Below the pieces are notes generated by a model. It made no database searches, had not been told where the DNA came from, and saw only the letters and a list, made by a program, of their open reading frames with translations. A stretch of DNA of 64,000 nt from Okeania sp. KiyG1 (lineage in GTDB: Bacteria; Cyanobacteriota; Cyanobacteriia; Cyanobacteriales; Microcoleaceae), in contig NZ_BLZO01000093.1 in the NCBI RefSeq assembly GCF_014132355.1, positions 62,001 to 126,000 on the forward strand. The letters are read 5' to 3'. Within the stretch, counting starts at the first letter, position 1. The number at the start of each line of letters is the position of its first letter. Positions 10,246-18,667 of the stretch are shown in pieces. Position numbers and translations under genes: made by a program.

Positions 10246-10413
10246 TTATCGATCATGCTTGGCAATAACCCAAACAGCATGAACAATACCACCAATATAA
10301 AAACCAAAAATAGTTAGGAGAAGATTAATCCAAAAAGCACCGCCGAGACCAACGGTCAAGAAAACACCTAAAGGCGGTAAAAATATAGCAGCTAGAATTC
10401 GTAGTATAGTCAT
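10246..10413 (-). CDS. YqaE/Pmp3-family small membrane protein
   Basis: A 55-residue protein of the UPF0057/YqaE/Pmp3 family. The translation starts MTILRILAAIFLPPLGVFLT and ends with an IVHAVWVIAKHD tail. Two transmembrane helices are evident, about residues 3-22 and 28-50, with the family's LPPLGVFL motif in the first. Relatives are small plasma-membrane proteins often induced by salt, cold or envelope stress; the biochemical role is unclear. The ATG at 10413 gives the normal family length. It stands alone about 150 bp from speE on the same strand. Confidence 0.88.
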   Translation of the reverse strand: MTILRILAAIFLPPLGVFLTVGLGGAFWINLLLTIFGFYIGGIVHAVWVIAKHDR

Positions 10414-10564
10414 TTTAGTTACTCTTGTAATTTTTAAACTATTGTTCTTTCAGTATGTGGCAGTCGCCACAAAGGCCAGGAATTATAGAATAGCCGAAAC
10501 AAAGGAATTTTATATAGTTAATCTTCTTCCTTCTTCCTTCTTCCTTCTTCCTTCTTCTATAGCT

Positions 10565-11509
10565 TCAACTGTTAGTAGAACCTTTTCCGAAAAATTTTGG
10601 AGGTTTTGCTAAAGTATATACCTCCGTCTCAGTAGCGATCGCTTCCCGCAAATGTTTAGGTACTTGTAAAATCCCCAATAAGGTAGTCCCATCCAACATC
10701 CGAAACCCACCAGTAGTTTTTTCTCTCAGAATTTGATTAACTGTTTCTGGGTCAGGACGACTATTAATCATTTCTCTTGAACCCATTACAAAACCCCAAG
10801 GTTGTCCATAAGTAGGAACATAACTACTATAAGATTGGACATAAGGAAAAACTTCTTTCATTGTATTCACAATTCGAGTATGAAGTTTCATTTCTCCTGG
10901 GGAAACAGGGCCAGCTTGCACAATAAAAAACCCTTCAGGGGTAAGCACCTGTAGAATCTTTTCAAAGTATTCCTTTGTAAATAACTGAAATGAAGGTCCC
11001 TCTTCAATAGGGTCAGAAAGGTCAGAGATAACTACATCCCAAATTTGACTAGAAGTATCCAAAAATTCTAAAGCATCACCAATGACCAATTTGAGGCGAG
11101 GGTCATCAAAAGCATTAGCGTGCATCTCAGGTAAATGTTGACGACAAGCTTCAACCACTTCTCCATCAATGTCAATCATGGCCACTTGTTCTACTGTTAG
11201 CCAACGTAAGACCTCTCGAATAGTTGCTCCTTCACCACCACCAAGAACAAGAACTTTACTAGGAGATCCATGAAAAATCATGGCCGGATGTACCAGGGGT
11301 TCATGGTACAAAAATTCGTCTCCTGTAGAAGATTGCCATTTACCATCAAGAACCAGTGCTTTACCGTAAATACCTGTGTCTATAATGTACATATCCTGAT
11401 AGGCAGTTTTTTTGTAGGCAAGTACCTCAGTAACGCCATGAACATAAATATCCCAAGGTGTGATATACTCGCTAATCCATAAATCTGCACCAACTTCACT
11501 ACCTGCCAT
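10565..11509 (-). CDS. speE: Spermidine synthase (polyamine aminopropyltransferase)
   Basis: Transfers the aminopropyl group of decarboxylated S-adenosylmethionine to putrescine to make spermidine; 314 residues, cytosolic. An N-terminal beta domain (about 1-75) precedes a Rossmann methyltransferase-like domain with the nucleotide motif VLVLGGGEGATIREVLRW (about 87-104), the acidic ribose-binding strand MIDIDGE and the catalytic-loop VVISDLSDP. The C-terminal GQPWGFVMGS block is also typical. The ATG at 11509 is followed by the usual start of the fold. A run of CTTCTTC repeats lies at 10525-10560 just past the stop codon. Confidence 0.93.
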   Translation of the reverse strand: MAGSEVGADLWISEYITPWDIYVHGVTEVLAYKKTAYQDMYIIDTGIYGKALVLDGKWQSSTGDEFLYHEPLVHPAMIFHGSPSKVLVLGGGEGATIREVLRWLTVEQVAMIDIDGEVVEACRQHLPEMHANAFDDPRLKLVIGDALEFLDTSSQIWDVVISDLSDPIEEGPSFQLFTKEYFEKILQVLTPEGFFIVQAGPVSPGEMKLHTRIVNTMKEVFPYVQSYSSYVPTYGQPWGFVMGSREMINSRPDPETVNQILREKTTGGFRMLDGTTLLGILQVPKHLREAIATETEVYTLAKPPKFFGKGSTNS

Positions 11510-11769
11510 AAGCCATACTCCTAAATCACATACTTTATTTCAATAGTCAATATTAGGACAGGATACATTTATTAGCACAAAATGGTTTTAGATTCCAACT
11601 ATACTGAATACAAATTTGAGGTTTTACAGGTATTATTGTATTTAAATCATCTAAATTTTATCCTGATGATTAGAGTAATTTTACTCAATTGCTTCAAGAG
11701 TAAAAACAACTTTTCCTAATTAAAACTATCTAAATTAATTAGTTAAGTCTGGATGGATGATTTTTGATT
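11510..11769. other. Spacer upstream of speE
   Basis: Holds the speE promoter region. A stretch around 11645-11745 (ATCATC.AAATTTTATCCTGATGATTAGAG...) is repeated almost exactly at 12655-12760, so a duplicated segment brackets the tnpB remnant and repeat block between them. Confidence 0.6.
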
Positions 11770-12300
11770 TAATAGAAAGGTATTATTTGACTACTCCCCG
11801 CAGCTATTGCCGAGGGGATTCTAAGTAGATACTACGCAACACCGATAAATCCGTGTTGCTCCGTCTGTTCGAGCGCTGACCAAAGATACACTCTTTGGGG
11901 ACGATGTCCGCGGTGCCCCTACACAGTCGGCATAGCGTCTAAACTTAGCTTTGCGGCTTACATTTGGTGATGATATTTGTAGCCCCATTACAGTCTGCAG
12001 TCTTCACACCAATTATTACCTGCTTTATACAAACCACGCTGTCTTGATGCAGTCGCTCATGGGAGAAACCCCCTTTGGCGGCGCTGCATCGCTTTATTCT
12101 TTTCGGTGACGGTTTCCAATCATTGGCCCGTAGGGTCGGTGCTTCCTTGCTCGGAACCTGAGTCCGAGCAAGGAAGCACCGAGTTTTTCACCATAATTAG
12201 GTAGATAGTCACCATCTAAAAATGAAGCGACACTTGTATAACTGGCGTTGGTGTTTCTATAAATATTATTCCATACTCTTGACATAATTGAGCTATTCTT
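11770..12300 (-). pseudogene. tnpB: IS605-family TnpB remnant (copy C), C-terminal only
   Basis: Only a 3' fragment survives. Recognisable pieces are YGIIFIETPT-like and ASFLDGDYLPNYGEK (matching the SYTSQASFLDDDFLP block of copy B) and RGLYKAGNNWCEDC of the zinc ribbon, in different frames. It is interrupted by a perfect 20-bp hairpin at 12136-12182 and by the same GCAGTCGCTCATGGG palindrome that interrupts copy B at the equivalent position. A right-end hairpin (CTCCCCGCAGCTATTGCCGAG) lies near 11793-11813. Confidence 0.75.
12136..12182. repeat. Perfect 20-bp stem hairpin in tnpB copy C
   Basis: TCGGTGCTTCCTTGCTCGGA at 12136-12155 is exactly complementary to 12163-12182, with a 7-nt loop (ACCTGAG). 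The perfect arms mark it as recent compared with the decayed tnpB around it. Confidence 0.9.
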
Positions 12301-12936
12301 TTCGGTAAAATAAAATACATTTCCTTAACATCCGACTCCTCGCCTTTCATCCATCGCTTAAAAGACGATGGCTTTCATGCTCCTGTGTTATTTAGGTAAG
12401 CATTTAGCCGTCAGCTATTAGCTAGCCTCCTAGGTCGGAACTGCGGACTTCAGCTATTAATTTTGAGGAAGGTAAAAGCAACCTTTGAAATTGAGAAAGA
12501 ATGAAAGTTACTGGCATGCGTCCCCTGACTAAACCTTAGAAGTAATTACTAATTACTAATTGCTGAAGAGCGTAGTTCTTCCGGAGGAGGCTAGCTGACT
12601 GCTAATAGCTGTTTGCACAGCATTCCGCAGGAAATGCTTATGGTATTATTACTTAAATCATCATAGTTTTATCCCGATAATTAGAGTAATTTTACTCAAT
12701 CGCTTCAAGAGCAAAAACAACTTTTCCTAATTCAAACTATCTAAAATTAATCAGTTAAGTCTTACTTTTGACTGTCTTGGCGATCGTCCTTTCTATTGAT
12801 TGATTTGATGTAGGGAGTAAGTCTCTGCATCTCTTAACTGGTGAGGTAGGGTCTTGGCATTTTTAACTTTTGATTCTATCGGTTATTAGCTTGTCTTCAA
12901 GTATAATCTATTGAATAAGCTACTCCTCATAGTGCT
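12301..12936. repeat. Repeat-rich spacer
   Basis: No gene seen. It contains a palindromic block CTAGCCTCCTAGGTCGGAAC near 12421-12445 (an inverted relative lies at 46200-46225), a CTTCCGGAGGAGG palindrome near 12568, a GCTGTTTGCACAGC/CCGCAGGAAATGC copy at 12605-12640, and a duplicate of the speE upstream segment at 12655-12760. Confidence 0.65.
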
Positions 12937-13740
12937 ATGGAAAATAATACAACTAACAACTTCCCAAATATATTTTTCAATGAGTGGAATGCAGAACTGT
13001 ATGAAAGTAAACATTCTTTTGTTTCTAATTTGGCAATAGATTTATTAGAATTGCTCAGTCCTCAGATTGGAGAAAAAATTCTTGACCTTGGTTGTGGTAC
13101 AGGTCATCTGACCTATAAAATCACTACAAAGGGAGCAAAAGTTTTAGGAATTGATAATGCTCCAACTATGATTGAAAAAGCAAATAGTTGTTATCCAGAT
13201 ATTAAATTTTTAGTAGGAGATGGAGGTAATATAGACTTAAAAGAAACATTTGATGCTGTGTTTTCTAATGCAGCACTTCATTGGATTAAAGAACAGAAAA
13301 AAGTTATCTGTAATATTTGGCGCGTCCTGAAACCTGGGGGTCGTTTCGTTAGTGAGTTTGGTGGAAAAGGTAATGTTCAAACAATTATTAGAAGTATTTA
13401 TGAAGCTTTAGATGCTGCTGGTTATAGTAGTAATAAACAACTTAATCCTTGGTATTTTCCTAGTATTGGAGAATATGCTACTCTCTTAGAATCAGAAGGT
13501 TTTGTGTTGACTTTTGCTAGTTTATTAGAAAGACCAACTAAACTTGAGGATGGAGAATATGGTCTGCGTAATTGGCTGAAGATGTTTGCAACTTGTTTCT
13601 TTGAAGGAATTCCTGAAAAAAAGCAAAGTATTATTATTGATGATATTGAAAATAGATTGCGTCCTCATCTATATAAGAAGGGTAGGTGGACGGCTGATTA
13701 TAAGCGAATTAGGATTATGGCTTTTAAGGAAGTTCAATAA
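12937..13740 (+). CDS. Class I SAM-dependent methyltransferase
   Basis: A 267-residue soluble methyltransferase. Motif I is KILDLGCGTGHLT (about residues 47-59), followed by the acidic motif VLGIDNAPTMIEKA, and FDAVFSNAALHWI (about 107-119), a pattern typical of the trans-aconitate methyltransferase/BioC-like subgroup. The substrate cannot be told from sequence: small carboxylic acids are possible, but the annotation should stay general. It is monocistronic, with repeats on both sides. Codon use resembles the housekeeping genes of the window. Confidence 0.85.
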   Translation: MENNTTNNFPNIFFNEWNAELYESKHSFVSNLAIDLLELLSPQIGEKILDLGCGTGHLTYKITTKGAKVLGIDNAPTMIEKANSCYPDIKFLVGDGGNIDLKETFDAVFSNAALHWIKEQKKVICNIWRVLKPGGRFVSEFGGKGNVQTIIRSIYEALDAAGYSSNKQLNPWYFPSIGEYATLLESEGFVLTFASLLERPTKLEDGEYGLRNWLKMFATCFFEGIPEKKQSIIIDDIENRLRPHLYKKGRWTADYKRIRIMAFKEVQ

Positions 13741-13856
13741 TTATTAATTATTAATTATTAATTATTAATTATTAATTACCTCTTCTTTTCAAGGAGAGGA
13801 TTGACGCTGTAGGGAAAATTTTTTCTCCTTTAAAGGAGAGGCTTTAAACTTTAATT

Positions 13857-14038
13857 AGGGCTTACTGATCTAAGATCAAAGCATTGAAAAATCGAGGGAT
13901 AAATATATCCGACTTCCTCCTCATTATTTCCCGTTCCTCCTAACTACTGTACGGGCGATTCACGTTTGCGGAGCATTCCGTAGGAAATCGCCCCTACTGA
14001 TTACTAAAAATAGCAAAAATACTTTTTCAACAAACCCT
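13857..14038. mobile_element. MITE-like family B element with a nested palindrome
   Basis: The left end AGGGCTTACTGA and right end TTTTTCAACAAACCCT are inverted relatives, flanked by TAATTA on both sides. The interior AAAGCATTGAAAAATCG resembles other family B copies. At 13949-13997 a GTACGGGCGATTC... palindrome is split by a copy of the GTTTGCGGAGCATTCCG palindrome. Upstream, 13741-13856 holds ATTATTA runs and a family C member. Confidence 0.6.
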
Positions 14039-14124
14039 AATTATTTGGTAATTTTGAATAAATAATGACTAAATTACTGATTGTTTAAGTTATTGTTGTT
14101 TTATATAATAATTTATATTTTTTA

Positions 14125-14346
14125 CTAATTTATTTTCTGATTATTTCGGGCATCAATCCATTGCTTGGCACGCTTAACTACCTCTTGTCTAGAAGAAGCA
14201 TAAGGTACTGCCACAACGCAACCCAAATTATAGTTTGCCCAAGCTGCATAAGTAGGACATCCATCCATTTCACCTTTGTCAATTTCAACTTTCCAACCCT
14301 TATAGTTAAAGGCCAGTACAATATGAGGAAAATCAGGTTCAATCAT
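14125..14346 (-). CDS. Conserved-looking hypothetical protein, 73 residues
   Basis: Short soluble protein, no signal peptide or membrane segment. It has an ordered pattern (VLAFNYKGWKVEIDKGEMDG in the first half, then YAAWANYNLGCVVAVPYASS and a helical VVKRAKQWIDARNNQK tail) that looks like a compact beta-alpha domain, not random translation. I do not recognise the family. A downstream helix with basic residues might contact nucleic acid or protein; this is speculation. The ATG at 14346 is the only good start. Confidence 0.6.
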   Translation of the reverse strand: MIEPDFPHIVLAFNYKGWKVEIDKGEMDGCPTYAAWANYNLGCVVAVPYASSRQEVVKRAKQWIDARNNQKIN

Positions 14347-14735
14347 TATCGTTGCTACGCTCTAAACTTTGTAGGTTGTAGGTTGTAGGTTGTAGAAAAA
14401 ATATGACCGGAAAATTAAGTTTCAAGCTTCGCCCTAGAAAGGCGACTTTTTAACAACTTTCTTTAAGGGTTGAATCATTAACCTAAAACCTACTACCTAA
14501 AACTTTCTTCAATTGTACTTAAGTTAACTATTATGCTCAATAGACATCTGGTGATAATAAAAAATAAAATCAACCATTGCACAGAAATTATCAATTCTTT
14601 CTCCCTACTCCCTACTCCCTACTCCCTCTTTTCTGAAAATGTCTAATATTTACCGAAAAATTGGGTTTAAAGCCTCGCCCTTCTAGGGCGACTTTTTATT
14701 TGCAAGTAAATTGAATATATGCTATAGTACTAAAA
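14347..14735. repeat. Spacer with simple repeats
   Basis: No gene seen. GTAGGTTGTAG repeats occur at 14370-14397 and TCCCTACTCCC repeats at 14602-14632. The two GCCTCGCCCTTCTAGGGCGA-like blocks at 14431-14455 and 14671-14695 are short palindromes. Confidence 0.6.
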
Positions 14736-14886
14736 GTTGCCGGGGGGCACTCGGAAACTCTAAACGGACGTGGAGGCAGGCATAAGACTACTGTCAAAGT
14801 AGCAGCAGCCTAAGAAGCGTCAACCCGCCGAAGATCTACGGCTCAGTAGGAATCCCCGTGCCTTTAGGCCGGGGAGGATGTCAAAT
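14736..14886 (+). ncRNA. IS605 right-end / omega-RNA-like sequence without a transposase
   Basis: A structured GC-rich block (GCCGGGGGGCACTCGG..., then AAGAAGCGTCAACCCGCCG) ending in the hairpin AATCCCCGTGCCTTTAGGCC + GGGGAGGATGTCAA. The final GGGAGGATGTCAA matches the right ends of tnpB copies A and E in this window (GGGAGGATGTCAA and GGGAGTATGTCAA). In IS605 elements the guide RNA is encoded at the 3' end of tnpB and stops at the right end, so this may be an orphan omega-RNA or a non-autonomous element. No tnpB codons were found just upstream. Confidence 0.55.
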
Positions 14887-14937
14887 CAGCAGCATAGTTA
14901 GAGTCGATAGGAGCGTCTCCACTCCTACCTCTCCTTC

Positions 14938-14972
14938 AAAACCGGACGTGAGACTTTCACCTCATCCGGCTC
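14938..14972 (-). ncRNA. Group II intron domain V
   Basis: On the minus strand the 35-nt hairpin begins GAGCCGGATGAGGTGAAAGT and ends CACGTCCGGTTTT. It has the conserved GAGCCG start, the GAAA-type tip (GTGAAAGT) and the bulge expected of domain V, the catalytic core of the ribozyme. Confidence 0.88.
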
Positions 14973-15003
14973 CTCAATAACTCCATCCTTGTTATAGATA
15001 CAT

Positions 15004-16719
15004 TCAGACTTTCTCGTCCTGGCTCTTGTGGAGGGAGCCATCTGATGCAGTCTTAGTGTCATGGCAGTGTTTGTGTAAAAGTTGTAAGTTATCGTAGGTA
15101 TCTTTCCCACCCAGACTTTTAGGCACTATGTGGTCAACTTCTACAATGTCTGTATCTGTGAAATATAGACCGCAGTGAGGGCATTTCCCTTTTTGCCGTT
15201 TCATTAATTTGGCTACCCTTGTGGGTGTTTCGGGATATTCCCCTTTACGCTTGCTCCAATATTTCCAGTCACCATTGTACGGACTAACCTTTCCCTTGAC
15301 TTTGATATGTCTAATAATGGGAGTTTCTGAGTGTGTTCTTAGTCTTAATCCGTTTTCTGTACTGAAACACCAATGTTGTTCGCCTACCGTTCTCCAGTAT
15401 TTGTCCTTATTGATGCTACCTTTTCCCCGACCTTTTGCCCACGCTCTTAGTTTTTGATACACAAGGTAATCTAATCTTGAAAATGTTTCCTTGCTAACTA
15501 CGGTCGAGTAATAGTTTGACCACCCGCGTATAATTGGGTTCAGCTTGCTTATGAGGGCAGCTTGTGGGGCAGTCTTATGGGTGTCTATTACTTCCCCGAT
15601 TTTATTTAGATGAGCCTTGATGCACTTTTTGGAGGGGGTGATTAGTGTATTAAAACCTAGAATTTCTTTGTGCGGATTCTTTGCACTTCTGTAGTTTCCT
15701 ACTTTGTACTGTTGTATGTGGAATCCTAGAAACTCAAACCCAGTTTCCTTCTCGTGTGTTCTGAGAGTATGGGTTAATCTTGTTTTTTCCGGTTTTAATT
15801 CCAATCCCATGTCACTTAGCCACTCTTCAATTATTTGTTGGCAGGATTTAATCACACCTAAGTCCTCATGGATTATCACAAAGTCATCGGCGTAACGGAT
15901 TAGGTTCATTTTATCCTGGTTTGCTTTTTTGCCACCTTTAAGGGTTCTTGCAAATTCCTTAATCCGTTCTTCCATACCATGTAAGGCAATGTTTGCCAAT
16001 AGAGGTGAAATTGTTCCTCCCTGTGGTGTACCCTTATTAGTAGGGAAGAAATTATCTCCCTGGTCAATGTATCCTGCTTTTAACCATTGTTTTAGAATCC
16101 GGTTAAGGATGGGGTATGTATTGACCTTCTTAAGCAGAGCTTGGTGGTTGATACGGTCGAAACATTTTGATATATCCGCATCAAGCACATATTTGGCTTT
16201 GTACCGAATGCTATTAAATATAGCTCCGATAGCATCGTGGCATGAGCGTCCTGGTCTAAAACCATAACTGTTTGGCTCGAATTTGGCCTCCCATTCTGGT
16301 TCTAACGCTTGTTTCACTAGCGTCTGCAAGGCACGGTCATACATTGTCGGTATTCCTAGGGGTCTTTTCTCATCGCTGTTTGGTTTTGGAATCATTACCC
16401 TCCGTGTCGGGCGTACTTTCCCAGTAATTCTCAAGTTGTTTGCTAGGTTCATACGGGCTTTTGGGGACAATGATTTGACACCATCCACTCCTGCCGTCTT
16501 TTTCCCTTGGTTATCCTGAGTGACCTTCCTTACCGCAAGTAATCTTGCTGACCATGACCTAATCAAGGTTTTCTGAAGCTTGCGTACTGCTTTGACATCA
16601 CCACGTTCACTCGCTCGAAATATTCTATGCTGCAACTTAAAGACTCGTATCTCAGCTTTGCGCCAATTTACGTCCTTCCATTCCGTCATCAGGTTTTCCC
16701 GTGCTTTAGCCTTATTCAT
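15004..16719 (-). CDS. ltrA: Group II intron-encoded reverse transcriptase/maturase with HNH endonuclease
   Basis: Intron-encoded protein, 571 residues, that helps splicing and carries out target-primed retrohoming. Reverse transcriptase blocks run from about 60 to 330 with the catalytic LIRYADDFVII near residue 273. The maturase X domain follows (NPIIRGWSNYYS near 400). The C-terminus is a DNA-binding/HNH nuclease domain: CPHCGLYFTD, EVDHIVPKSLGGKDTYDNLQ and LLHKHCHDTK give paired Cys and the His-Asn-His residues. All domains are present and the frame is open, so the protein could be active. The ATG at 16719 gives the normal family length. Confidence 0.95.
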   Translation of the reverse strand: MNKAKARENLMTEWKDVNWRKAEIRVFKLQHRIFRASERGDVKAVRKLQKTLIRSWSARLLAVRKVTQDNQGKKTAGVDGVKSLSPKARMNLANNLRITGKVRPTRRVMIPKPNSDEKRPLGIPTMYDRALQTLVKQALEPEWEAKFEPNSYGFRPGRSCHDAIGAIFNSIRYKAKYVLDADISKCFDRINHQALLKKVNTYPILNRILKQWLKAGYIDQGDNFFPTNKGTPQGGTISPLLANIALHGMEERIKEFARTLKGGKKANQDKMNLIRYADDFVIIHEDLGVIKSCQQIIEEWLSDMGLELKPEKTRLTHTLRTHEKETGFEFLGFHIQQYKVGNYRSAKNPHKEILGFNTLITPSKKCIKAHLNKIGEVIDTHKTAPQAALISKLNPIIRGWSNYYSTVVSKETFSRLDYLVYQKLRAWAKGRGKGSINKDKYWRTVGEQHWCFSTENGLRLRTHSETPIIRHIKVKGKVSPYNGDWKYWSKRKGEYPETPTRVAKLMKRQKGKCPHCGLYFTDTDIVEVDHIVPKSLGGKDTYDNLQLLHKHCHDTKTASDGSLHKSQDEKV

Positions 16720-17268
16720 TGCTACTTAATCAATTTCCTTGAAGTTACCGTGAGTCTGTCAGCATATCCAATCCATTACGGATCGGCGTTGGCTTCTGAC
16801 TCTATCCCTCTCCCGAAATCATACGGTTAGCACCTACTAGGTTATCGACCTGTCCTAGAGATTTTTGGGAGTTAATTCGTTCCGATTACCTATTGTTTTG
16901 AGTCTTTAGCGTGAATACTTTCCACCGGGTTTCTAAGCAGTGCTTATAGGTCAAGCTATTAATTGCCTACGCCTTATCCTTGCCTTTTGGCTTGGCCTTA
17001 ATCAGTCGTTTTGGCCATCTGTACTAACGGTGGTTCAAACGTATCTTCACTTGCGTTACGCATGGACTCTTGCTTGACAGTCACCAGATTCGACTACCAG
17101 TGTTTCTGTCTTTTATCCCCGCTTTACTCTATAGGTTGCTTATGTCTATGTAGTAGGGGAAATGCTTTCACTCCTGCACCTGGAAGGTGGGACTGACGGT
17201 TTCCCGCTTCACCCACATAAATAATCAGTTTTCCTGGCAAATGGGCCAGTATTACCGTCCCTTGGGTT

Positions 17269-18186
17269 TTAGTCCCAATTTAGGCTAGCGAATCGCACAA
17301 CAGCTTGTACATTATACCAATTCAAAAATATGCGAGAAATTTCTAAAGCCAATTGTGACTTACCTCGGTCAATTAACCATTGCAAAAAACCAGCCATTGT
17401 CTTTTCATTTAATATCCCACCTAATGATAAAACTCCCCATAATAATTTGTGCAGCCAAGTCATTTGAATCATCATTTTTACTTCCCAAGTAGGATGTTTT
17501 TGATAAAACAAAACTCCCATTTTTCCCCTTTGAATTTCTCGCTCAATCATTCCTGGTAATTGCTCCAAAGAAAAAGGTGGATGCCAATGATAACCAACAG
17601 CATCAGGACACTTAATCAATTTCAAACCCAAATTTTTTAACCTAACTCCTAACTCCAAATCTTCCCAACCATACTGTTCAAAACGAGTATCAAATAATCC
17701 AGCTTCAATTAACCAACGACAAGCGATCGCCACATTTCCCGTAGCAAAAAAAGCTGCTGAAAAATCAGTCAACTTATAAGGTTCTGAAGTCGGAAAATCA
17801 AAATTACAAGTATTAATAACTCTGCCATAAGTAAATACATTATCTGACTTTTGAGCAATCAAACTATTTGCGTGTGACTGTAGAAAAGAATCTGTCACCA
17901 CCAGGTCACTATCAATAAAAATAATAAAATCTCCTTTGGCCTGCTCAACACCCAAATTCCGAGCTGCTGCTGGCCCTTGGTGGGACTGAGAAAATAGTCG
18001 GACATGGGGAAACTCTTTGGCCTCTGTTTCTAACCAGGGGATAGTGTCATCCGTCGAGCCATCATCGACAACTATTACTTCATAATCTATAATTGGGCGG
18101 TCATAATCCTGATTTTCCAGAGCGCGAAGACACTTTTCTAAAATCGGTTTGCGATTATAAGTGGGGATAACTACACTGAAAAACAT
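17269..18186 (-). CDS. Family 2 glycosyltransferase
   Basis: A 305-residue GT-A glycosyltransferase. The N-terminal VVIPTYNRKPILEKCLRAL and VIVVDDGSTDDT form the nucleotide-sugar site, and IIFIDSDLVV (about residue 90) is the metal-binding DxD-like region. EQYGWEDLELGVRL (about 167-180) is the acidic acceptor/base motif shared with galactosyltransferase-like GT2/GT7 proteins. No transmembrane helix is obvious, so it probably acts at the cytoplasmic membrane face in polysaccharide or glycolipid synthesis. The substrate is unknown. The group II intron lies immediately downstream of its stop codon. Confidence 0.88.
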   Translation of the reverse strand: MFFSVVIPTYNRKPILEKCLRALENQDYDRPIIDYEVIVVDDGSTDDTIPWLETEAKEFPHVRLFSQSHQGPAAARNLGVEQAKGDFIIFIDSDLVVTDSFLQSHANSLIAQKSDNVFTYGRVINTCNFDFPTSEPYKLTDFSAAFFATGNVAIACRWLIEAGLFDTRFEQYGWEDLELGVRLKNLGLKLIKCPDAVGYHWHPPFSLEQLPGMIEREIQRGKMGVLFYQKHPTWEVKMMIQMTWLHKLLWGVLSLGGILNEKTMAGFLQWLIDRGKSQLALEISRIFLNWYNVQAVVRFASLNWD

Positions 18187-18275
18187 TTTGTCTCCTACAA
18201 TAAATGGAATAAAAGTGAAGAAAAATTTTTCTTTGAGTCAATCCTCTTCTTTTCAAGGAGAGGTAATTGTTAATT

Positions 18276-18498
18276 AGGACTTGCTGAAAAAGTCTTTTTT
18301 AAGGAGTAGGGGACCCACCCTAACCCCTCCCAGGAGGGGAAAAGGGAGTAGGGGGAGTAGGGGAGAATTTTTTGCCCAACTATGCGCTAAAAATGCTAAC
18401 TTTTGAGCATGAATAGCTGAAAACCATGTACTTTTTCAATACCTAAAAAGGCTAAAACCTTTATCTGGTAATTATTTAAGATTTAATCAGCAGACTCT
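18276..18498. mobile_element. MITE-like family B element between the glycosyltransferase and argG
   Basis: Left end AGGACTTGCTGAAAAAGTC, right end AAGATTTAATCAGCAGACTC; inner blocks AAAAGGCTAAAACCTTTA and GCCCAACTATGCGC are shared with 22042-22519. It also carries a CCCTCCCAGGAGGGG block at 18325-18340. Flanking TAATTA/ATTATTA runs extend to 18545, and the argG promoter must lie in 18546-18667. Confidence 0.65.
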
Positions 18499-18667
18499 AA
18501 TTATTAATTATTAATTATTAATTATTAATTATTAATTATTAATTATTTAACCGCTTTTCATTCTTCCCACAGTTAAGATACACTCTAGAATCTGTACTTT
18601 GCCTGACAATAATTTTACAGGTTTAGTCCCATAATAAAAACCCAGTTGTAATTCTAGAGAAAAATCT

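Larger units (their letters stand above)
14890..17220 (-). mobile_element. Group II intron with reverse transcriptase ORF
   Basis: Retroelement of about 2.3 kb. The 3' end is clear: domain V at 14938-14972 and a domain VI stem-loop at about 14900-14930. The ORF occupies domain IV. The structured 5' part lies at 16720-17220; the exact 5' splice site is uncertain, GTGGGTGAAGCGGG near 17216 being my best guess. The element sits between a glycosyltransferase gene and the IS605 right end, so it interrupts no obvious gene. Confidence 0.8.

Noticed and set aside
15004-16719. Diversity-generating retroelement or retron reverse transcriptase
   Set aside because: Maturase X and HNH domains plus an adjacent domain V identify a group II intron protein; no template/variable repeat pair was seen.
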